Assembly (NCBI GenBank): GCA_903908025.1 | Contig: CAIVQM010000042.1 | Span: 1-10,011, forward strand | Direction: 5' to 3' | DNA: 10,011 bases | Source of the DNA: an uncultured bacterium | Lineage (GTDB): Bacteria > Actinomycetota > Actinomycetes > S36-B12 | Shown: positions 1-4,150 of the stretch, piece after piece | Layout: every line of letters starts with the position of its first letter | Numbering within the stretch: position 1 is the first letter of the stretch | Translations under genes and position numbers: made by a program | Notes under the pieces: generated by a model | The model's database searches: none | What the model saw: the letters and a program-made list of their open reading frames with translations, nothing else | What the model was told of the DNA's origin: nothing

Positions 1-448
1 CGCCCGCCCACGTGAGTTTCTCTGCCCATGTCGGGACCAGCTTGCGGTGGACGCCCAGGATCTCGCCCACTGGATCGATGAAGACCAGCGAGTTGTACAG
101 CGTTCCCAAGCTGATCGGGTCGCGTTCGTTGATCCCGATCACGACATGCGTACGAGTCTCACGTGCCGCATCCCGTACGACCGCGAGTTCCGGCCCGTCG
201 ACCACGACAGAGGACAGGAACAGGCGCTCGAACCAGGCGCTGCCCTGAACCGGGGTCATCGTCCAGTTCCAGTACGGGTATCCCGGCACAAACACCTCGG
301 GGAAGACGACCAGAGACGCACCCTCGGCCGCAGCCTCCCGGATGAGGGCACCTGCCTTCTCCACCGTGGCAGCCGCATTGAGGAACACGGGGGCGGCCTG
401 AACGGCTGCCGCGCGGAAGCGCGGAAGCTCGAGGGCGTGACTGGGCAT
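1..448 (-). CDS. Nitrilase / carbon-nitrogen hydrolase, N-terminal part (runs off left edge)
   Basis: Translating the minus strand from the ATG at 448-446 gives 149 codons open to the window edge. The protein begins MPSHALELPRFRAAAVQAAP, the usual nitrilase opening (AAVQAAPVFL). Two of the three catalytic residues are visible: Glu51 in FPEVFVPGYPYW and Lys136 in HRKLVPT. The nucleophilic Cys lies beyond the edge, as do more than half of the usual 310-370 residues. The family hydrolyses nitriles to carboxylic acid and ammonia in the cytoplasm. The FPE(V/A)F(V/I)PGYP form is that of true nitrilases rather than amidases of the superfamily, but cyanide hydratase or dihydratase cannot be excluded. 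No Shine-Dalgarno precedes the ATG. A TACCGT hexamer sits exactly six bases upstream, so the mRNA may be leaderless. An in-frame TTG at 473-471 is a less likely start. The gene is divergent from the dioxygenase cluster across a 112-base shared control region. Confidence 0.93.
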   Translation of the reverse strand, partial: MPSHALELPRFRAAAVQAAPVFLNAAATVEKAGALIREAAAEGASLVVFPEVFVPGYPYWNWTMTPVQGSAWFERLFLSSVVVDGPELAVVRDAARETRTHVVIGINERDPISLGTLYNSLVFIDPVGEILGVHRKLVPTWAEKLTWAG

Positions 449-454
449 TGGCGC

Positions 455-484
455 ACGGTAGAGCAGACCGGCCAATCTAGTCAA
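455..484 (-). promoter_or_regulatory. Putative leaderless promoter of the nitrilase
   Basis: Read on the minus strand, TTGACT (484-479) and TACCGT (460-455) are separated by 18 bases, and TACCGT is followed by six bases and then the nitrilase ATG. This is the geometry expected if transcription starts at the A of the ATG. The -35 lies in the left arm of the palindrome at 480-494. The promoter is inferred from pattern only. Confidence 0.45.
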
Positions 485-494
485 CACTGTTGAC
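480..494. promoter_or_regulatory. 15-bp perfect palindrome, likely operator shared by divergent genes
   Basis: GTCAACACTGTTGAC is a perfect inverted repeat with 7-bp arms around a central C. Each arm contains the TTGAC of a candidate -35 hexamer, one for the nitrilase on the minus strand and one for the dioxygenase operon on the plus strand. A dimeric repressor bound here would cover both -35 elements. The length and symmetry suit a GntR-, MarR- or LysR-type site, but no cognate regulator is in the window, so the protein is unknown. A further half-site GTTGAC lies at 516-521. Confidence 0.6.
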
Positions 495-517
495 TCTCCC
501 GCGGGAGCCCCTATCGT
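490..517 (+). promoter_or_regulatory. Putative promoter of the dioxygenase operon
   Basis: TTGACT at 490-495 and TATCGT at 512-517 are separated by 16 bases, which would start transcription near 524 and leave a leader of about 37 bases before the ATG at 561. The spacer is largely filled by the 12-bp GC palindrome at 496-507. A weak purine-rich ribosome site (GAGGCAGG, 543-550) precedes the ATG by ten bases. Assignment rests on hexamer similarity only. Confidence 0.4.
496..507. repeat. 12-bp perfect GC palindrome in the promoter spacer
   Basis: CTCCCGCGGGAG is a perfect 12-bp palindrome lying one base after the GTTGAC arm and between the proposed -35 and -10 of the plus-strand promoter. It may be a second protein-binding site. 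It has no loop and is too symmetric and close to the promoter to act as a terminator for either gene. Confidence 0.5.
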
Positions 518-560
518 TGACCTACTCACCCATCCTTATCGCGAGGCAGGTCGATCGGAC

Positions 561-1664
561 ATGGCACGGATCGAGGACATCCCGGGACGCGCCCGGGTCC
601 ATGACAACGCCGAGCTGGACGAGTACTACGCGCGGCTTGAGAAGGTGGGCACCGGAGCGCTGTGGACGGTGGCCAACGAGATCGAGCCCTGGTACCCCCA
701 GCCAGCCAGCGTGCCCATGCACTGGCGGTACGAGGTCATGAGGCCCCTCGTGGTGGAGTCGGCATCCCTAGTTCGTGGCGAGGAGGCCGGCCGCCGCGTC
801 GTCTACCTCGTCAACGACGGACGCCGAGACATCGCTGCCGCGGTCGGCCTCCTGTATACGGGTCTGCAGATCATGAATCCGGGCGAGTCGATGACCGCCC
901 ATCGCCATGCGGCGTCCGCTCTTCGGTTCGTTGTGGAGGGCACCGGTGCGTGGACCATCGTGGATGGCGACCGTCTGCGCGTTGGGCCGAATGACTTCGC
1001 GATCACTCCCAATGGCACGTGGCATGAGCACGGCAACGAGGCTGACGACAACTTCGTGATCTGGCAGGACGGCCTCGACATTCCGCTCGTCAATGCCCTT
1101 GACGCGAACTTCTACGAGGTCCACTCTGACCTGCACCAAGTACCAGGCAAGGTCATCAACACTTCGATCCTCACTCACGGATCAGGCGTCCTCAAGCCGG
1201 ACAGCCGCAGTTGGTCCAAGCCCTACTCCCCACTGCTCGGTTACCCATGGGAGCAGACCTACGAGGCACTGCTCAACCTTTCGAAGGTCAGCGACGGAAC
1301 TCCGTATGACGGCGTAATCATGGAGTACGTCAACCCGCATACCGGTGGTTCCGTCATGCCCACCATGGGAGCGCGCATGCAGCGGCTCTCGCCAGGGCAA
1401 GCCACTCTCGCGCATCGGCACACTGGATCCGTCGTCTACCACGTGGCCAAGGGCCGGGGACACTCGATCGTCGGCGGCCAGCGATTCGACTGGAAGGAGC
1501 ACGACATCTTCGTCGTGCCTTCCTGGGCCTGGCACGAACACGCCAATGACGATCAGGACAACGACGCCTGCCTCTTCCAGTTCAACGACTTCCCCATGAT
1601 CCACTCGCTGGCGCTATGGCGAGAAGAGGGCATGGATGCTAACAGCGAACACCAGGACGTCTAG
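561..1664 (+). CDS. Gentisate 1,2-dioxygenase-like bicupin ring-cleavage dioxygenase
   Basis: This 367-residue protein has the length and two-cupin layout of gentisate/salicylate 1,2-dioxygenases, Fe(II) enzymes that open an aromatic ring between the carboxyl-bearing and hydroxyl-bearing carbons. The N-terminal part follows the family order: LVVESASLV around residues 63-71, LYTGLQIMNPGE at 98-109, HRHAASALRFVVEG at 114-127, then TWHEHGN at 153-159 and WQDGLDIPLV at 168-177. Likely metal ligands of cupin 1 are His114, His116 and His155 or His157. Cupin 2 repeats the pattern: HRHTGSVVYHV at 285-295 and WHEH at 324-327. The substrate could be gentisate, a salicylate or an amino- or chloro-substituted analogue; sequence alone does not decide. 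Maleylpyruvate isomerase and fumarylpyruvate hydrolase, the usual gentisate partners, are not in view. It is the first gene of a run with the C26 hydrolase 48 bases downstream. Confidence 0.9.
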   Translation: MARIEDIPGRARVHDNAELDEYYARLEKVGTGALWTVANEIEPWYPQPASVPMHWRYEVMRPLVVESASLVRGEEAGRRVVYLVNDGRRDIAAAVGLLYTGLQIMNPGESMTAHRHAASALRFVVEGTGAWTIVDGDRLRVGPNDFAITPNGTWHEHGNEADDNFVIWQDGLDIPLVNALDANFYEVHSDLHQVPGKVINTSILTHGSGVLKPDSRSWSKPYSPLLGYPWEQTYEALLNLSKVSDGTPYDGVIMEYVNPHTGGSVMPTMGARMQRLSPGQATLAHRHTGSVVYHVAKGRGHSIVGGQRFDWKEHDIFVVPSWAWHEHANDDQDNDACLFQFNDFPMIHSLALWREEGMDANSEHQDV

Positions 1665-1700
1665 GCCCGCCTACGGCCTTGGAAGACACGAAAGCGGCGC

Positions 1701-1706
1701 GGGAGG
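1701..1706 (+). promoter_or_regulatory. Ribosome binding site of the C26 hydrolase
   Basis: GGGAGG lies six bases before the ATG at 1713. It is a strong Shine-Dalgarno match and fixes that ATG over later in-frame starts. Confidence 0.7.
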
Positions 1707-1712
1707 ACGTAC

Positions 1713-2426
1713 ATGGCACGACCAGTGATCGGCCTCAGTTGCTACCTCGAACCGTCGTCTTGGGGCGCGTGGCACGAGATCGGTGCGGTCATTCATGTGT
1801 GGTATCTCGACATCGTCCAGAGTGCTGGGGGGACAGTCGTGTGCATACCCCCGGACCCGAAGCCCGATCTGGACCTCCTGGACCGCATCGATGGTCTGAT
1901 CCTGGCTGGCGGTGCCGACGTCGACTCGCGTCTGTACGGCGAGGATCCTCATGAGATGGCCGACACGCCGCGCATGTCTCGAGACGCTTCCGAGATCGCT
2001 CTCAGTCGACACGCGCGGATCATCGGCATGCCAACGCTTGGTATCTGCCGCGGCCTGCAAGTCATGGCCGTCGCTCACGGGGGCGCCCTCCACCAGGACC
2101 TGCCGGATGTCTCAACGCTGGTACATCGCCAACGCCCAGGCGAGTTCGTTGACCATGGCGCGACCTTCATGGACGGGTCAGCGGTGGCGCGTGCCCTAGG
2201 CACTCAGGCGGCCACGGTGAATTCGTCCCACCACCAGTCGGTCAGGGACGCAGGAGACCTTGTCGTCACGGGTTGGGCTTCCGACGGCACGATCGAGGCG
2301 TGCGAAGACCCTGAGCATCCGTTCTACCTCGGAGTCCAATGGCACCCCGAGACTCCTGTCAGGCGTCAAGTGGATGCCGGTTTGGTCAACGCACTCGTTA
2401 CCGCAGCGACGACCTTTCGCTCGTGA
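1713..2426 (+). CDS. Gamma-glutamyl-gamma-aminobutyrate hydrolase family protein (class I GATase fold, peptidase C26)
   Basis: The 237-residue protein matches the PuuD/peptidase C26 family, which hydrolyses gamma-glutamyl amide bonds using a Cys-His-Glu triad. Visible are the opening RPVIGLSCY, the oxyanion-hole region DGLILAGGADVD (60-71), the nucleophile elbow LGICRGLQVM (109-118, Cys112), the family-typical VNSSHHQSV (169-177) and QWHPE (209-213, His211 and Glu213). All catalytic residues are intact and the length is normal for the family. It has no synthetase domain and no signal peptide, so it is probably a free cytoplasmic hydrolase. It sits 48 bases after the dioxygenase and 30 before the RAM protein, which suggests one operon. 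By analogy with polyamine, aniline and isopropylamine pathways, it could remove glutamate from a gamma-glutamylated amine or its oxidation product, but no gamma-glutamyl ligase is visible here. An alternative is a simple detoxifying or salvage hydrolase. Confidence 0.92.
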   Translation: MARPVIGLSCYLEPSSWGAWHEIGAVIHVWYLDIVQSAGGTVVCIPPDPKPDLDLLDRIDGLILAGGADVDSRLYGEDPHEMADTPRMSRDASEIALSRHARIIGMPTLGICRGLQVMAVAHGGALHQDLPDVSTLVHRQRPGEFVDHGATFMDGSAVARALGTQAATVNSSHHQSVRDAGDLVVTGWASDGTIEACEDPEHPFYLGVQWHPETPVRRQVDAGLVNALVTAATTFRS

Positions 2427-2442
2427 AGACGCCCGTCCGATA

Positions 2443-2448
2443 GGGAGG
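2443..2448 (+). promoter_or_regulatory. Ribosome binding site of the RAM protein
   Basis: GGGAGG lies eight bases before the ATG at 2457. A nearer ATG at 2452 is out of frame with the conserved protein, so the site supports the start at 2457. Confidence 0.65.
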
Positions 2449-2456
2449 CTGATGCC

Positions 2457-2735
2457 ATGGTCACCGCATTGTGCTTCATCAATGCCGAACCAAGGCACGT
2501 CAACGCTGTGTGTGAACAAGTTGCTGCCCTCAGAAACGTGCGTCACGTGTACTCCCTCACGGGCGAAGTCGACATAGTGGCGCTCATAGAGGTGCCGGAA
2601 CTGGACGCCGTTCCGACCGTGGTCACGGACCACATCACGTCGATCGAGGGCGTTCTCTCCACCCAGACTCACATCGCCTTCCGGACGTACAGCAGGGTCG
2701 AACTCGATGCCGGCTTCGCGATCGGTGCCGAGTGA
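2457..2735 (+). CDS. Stand-alone Lrp/AsnC ligand-binding (RAM) domain protein
   Basis: This 92-residue protein consists of the alpha-beta effector domain of Lrp/AsnC regulators and nothing else. The core reads VTALCFINAEP, LRNVRHVYSLTGEVDIVALIEV and ends IEGVLSTQTHIAFRTYS, matching the RAM fold with its GEVD turn and TQTHIAFRTYS terminal strand. There is no helix-turn-helix, and the strong ribosome site makes a missed N-terminus unlikely. Such free-standing RAM proteins are common in actinobacteria. Known RAM domains bind amino acids at dimer interfaces and assemble into octamers. Here it may sense a pathway amino acid, or modulate a full-length Lrp-type regulator by co-assembly; both are inference. 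It follows the C26 hydrolase by 30 bases and precedes the broken ribBA by 38 bases. Confidence 0.88.
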   Translation: MVTALCFINAEPRHVNAVCEQVAALRNVRHVYSLTGEVDIVALIEVPELDAVPTVVTDHITSIEGVLSTQTHIAFRTYSRVELDAGFAIGAE

Positions 2736-2773
2736 TGCGATCCCGTCAGGACTCAAGGCTCGACGGGGCACCC

Positions 2774-3606
2774 ATGACCGACACGATGACGACCGAGGCC
2801 CGCGTAGTGCGTCTCCCTCGGTAGCGCAGGCAGCGCCTCACGGACGACGTTCGTCTGGACACCGTGGACCCCGCCATTGAGGCCATGCGCCAGGGGCAGG
2901 CCGTTATCGTCGTCGACGACAAGGACCGTGAGAACGAGGGCGACGTGGTCTTGGCTGCTGCCCAGGTGACCGCGGAGCTCACGGCCCTGATGGCCCGCTA
3001 CACATCCGGACCCATCTGCGTGGGTGTCGACGGCCCGATCCTCGACCGCCTCGATCTCCCGCACCTGAGTGCCGGACCTTCGCCGACGAACACCTCCTTG
3101 CCATGATCTCGATCGCCGATCTGATCTCGTACCGTCGCCGGACTGAGTTGCTGGTGACGAACTTGGATCGCTGCGCTGCGACTGCGGTCCGCAGTTGCGC
3201 TCAGCACTCAAGGCCATTGCTGACGAGGAACGCGGCGCCCTCCTGCACGTCAAGGGCCACGAGGGCCGTGGGAATCGGCCTCCTCCACAAACTGCAGGCA
3301 TACGGACTCCAGGATGCTGGCCACGACACGGTCGACGCCAATCTGAAACTAGGTTTGCCAGCCGACGCGCCTCACTACGGCACGGGCGCACAGATCCTCG
3401 CCGACCTCGGCATCCGATCGATGCGCCCGATGACCAACAACCCTGCCAAGCGGGCGGGCCTTGAGGGATACGGCCTTCGGATCGGAGAGAGGATCCCCCT
3501 CGAGATTCACCCCAACGAGCGCAACCTCGCGTATCTGCATACCAAGGCGGGGCGCATGGGGCATCAGTTAGGCATGAATGAGGCCTTCGCCTCCTCCGGG
3601 GCCTAG
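2774..3606 (+). pseudogene. ribBA: Broken ribBA (DHBP synthase / GTP cyclohydrolase II)
   Basis: An intact gene would make both early riboflavin enzymes (about 400-425 residues). The likely old start is ATG 2774; a TAG at 2822-2824 interrupts that frame. The same frame then gives a good RibB N-terminus (AIEAMRQGQAVIVVDDKDRE, then NEGD, and ARYTSG) to about 3065. There about 100 codons are missing, including the catalytic His region, and similarity resumes one frame over at FADEHLLAMISIADLISYRR (3079-3138). About 45-50 codons of RibA are then lost, including the first zinc-Cys segment. RCDCGPQL (3174-3197) and GHEGRG continue in the third frame. An extra base near 3270-3274 returns the reading to IGLLHKLQAYGLQDAG, VDANLKLGLPADAP and TNNPAKR up to the stop at 3604-3606. 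Single-base sequencing errors could not cause the two deletions. A functional copy presumably exists elsewhere. No FMN riboswitch is evident upstream. Confidence 0.93.
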
Positions 3607-3670
3607 CCTTCGTCGGCGGGCAGCCCTCGACGAGGCTCATGAAAAGTGCCCGCGAAATGCCTTCCGTGCC

Positions 3671-3778
3671 TCACGTAGGAATGCCCGGGAACTCCAGCGA
3701 CGGATCCACTCGCTCCAGCCCGACCGCCGCGAGGTAGCCGTCGGTCACGGCACGCCGGGCCGCATCAACGTTCGTCAT
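3671..3778 (-). CDS. Possible 35-residue microprotein or truncated gene start
   Basis: In the 209-base gap between ribBA and the DUF11 gene, the minus strand has an ATG at 3778-3776 and a TGA at 3673-3671. The peptide starts MTNVDAARRAVTDGYLAAVG and ends LEFPGIPT. Third positions are mostly G/C, as in real genes here. There is no ribosome site, but TACGTT (3790-3785) stands six bases before the ATG, the same leaderless geometry as the nitrilase and the DUF11 gene. It has no signal peptide or membrane segment and I recognise no family. It could be a real small protein, the leftover 5' end of a gene lost at this junction, or a chance frame. Confidence 0.3.
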   Translation of the reverse strand: MTNVDAARRAVTDGYLAAVGLERVDPSLEFPGIPT

Positions 3779-3810
3779 CGCGCGAACGTATCAGCGCCCA
3801 CGGAGCCCGC

Positions 3811-3828
3811 GGTGCCTAGCGGGGCACC
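3811..3828. terminator. Weak stem-loop over the DUF11 stop codon
   Basis: GGTGCC (3811-3816) and GGCACC (3823-3828) are perfect inverted repeats around a six-base loop holding the TAG stop of the DUF11 gene. No U-tract follows on the minus strand, so a Rho-independent role is doubtful. It could slow 3' decay. Confidence 0.22.
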
Positions 3829-4150
3829 ACCACGTAGCGCTTCACCTTCGAGTACGACGTGTAGCCGGGCACCTTGGGTGCGGTGTACGTCACCTTGACG
3901 AGCACCGGACCGGGATAGCCGACCGTCACCGACACCTCGCCATTCGACCGCTCCTTCACGGAGCAGTAGGAAGTGTCGCCGAGCGGAATCCACGAACCGT
4001 CGAGAGCCAGCGCCACCTTGTCTGAGTAGCGCCACAGCGGCCGGCACTGGACGGTGGCCCGCACCGGCTGCCCGGCATTGGAGACGATTCCGCCAGGCAG
4101 CACGACGGTCGGGCGGGACGGCTCCACCGTGTCCGGCAGCGGCAGGGGCT
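3816..4150 (-). other. C-terminal SNAGQ / AP-GYTSY domain of the DUF11 protein
   Basis: The last 100 or so residues after the linker form a separate module: VVLPGGIVSNAGQPVRATVQ, a Cys pair (in TVQC and SYCSVKE) about 30 residues apart, then VKVTYTAPKVPGYTSYSKVK and a basic-aromatic end RYVVVPR. From memory, similar NAGQ...APatxGYxxY endings recur in exported actinobacterial proteins of otherwise different architecture, which suggests an anchoring or sorting role. That comparison is recollection, not a search result. Confidence 0.5.

Noticed and set aside
47..493. A 148-codon plus-strand frame at the left edge
   Set aside because: It is antisense to the nitrilase, whose catalytic Glu and Lys motifs are plain. 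The plus-strand translation is low-complexity His/Arg/Glu and crosses the divergent promoter.
768..1604. Two minus-strand frames (136 and 140 codons) inside the dioxygenase gene
   Set aside because: Both are antisense to the conserved cupin motifs and show no family features or ribosome sites.
2736..2773. FMN riboswitch before ribBA
   Set aside because: Only 38 bases separate the RAM stop from the old ribBA start, too few for an FMN aptamer, and no conserved aptamer pieces are visible.
2774..3606. Reading the ribBA region as sequencing error in an intact gene
   Set aside because: The stop and one-base shift could be errors, but about 100 and about 45-50 codons of conserved core are physically absent.
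2753..3640. A 295-codon open frame on the minus strand across the whole ribBA region
   Set aside because: The plus strand carries clear RibB and RibA motifs in three frames. The antisense protein is Arg/Pro/Ser-rich with no recognisable motif, as expected of a high-GC antisense shadow.
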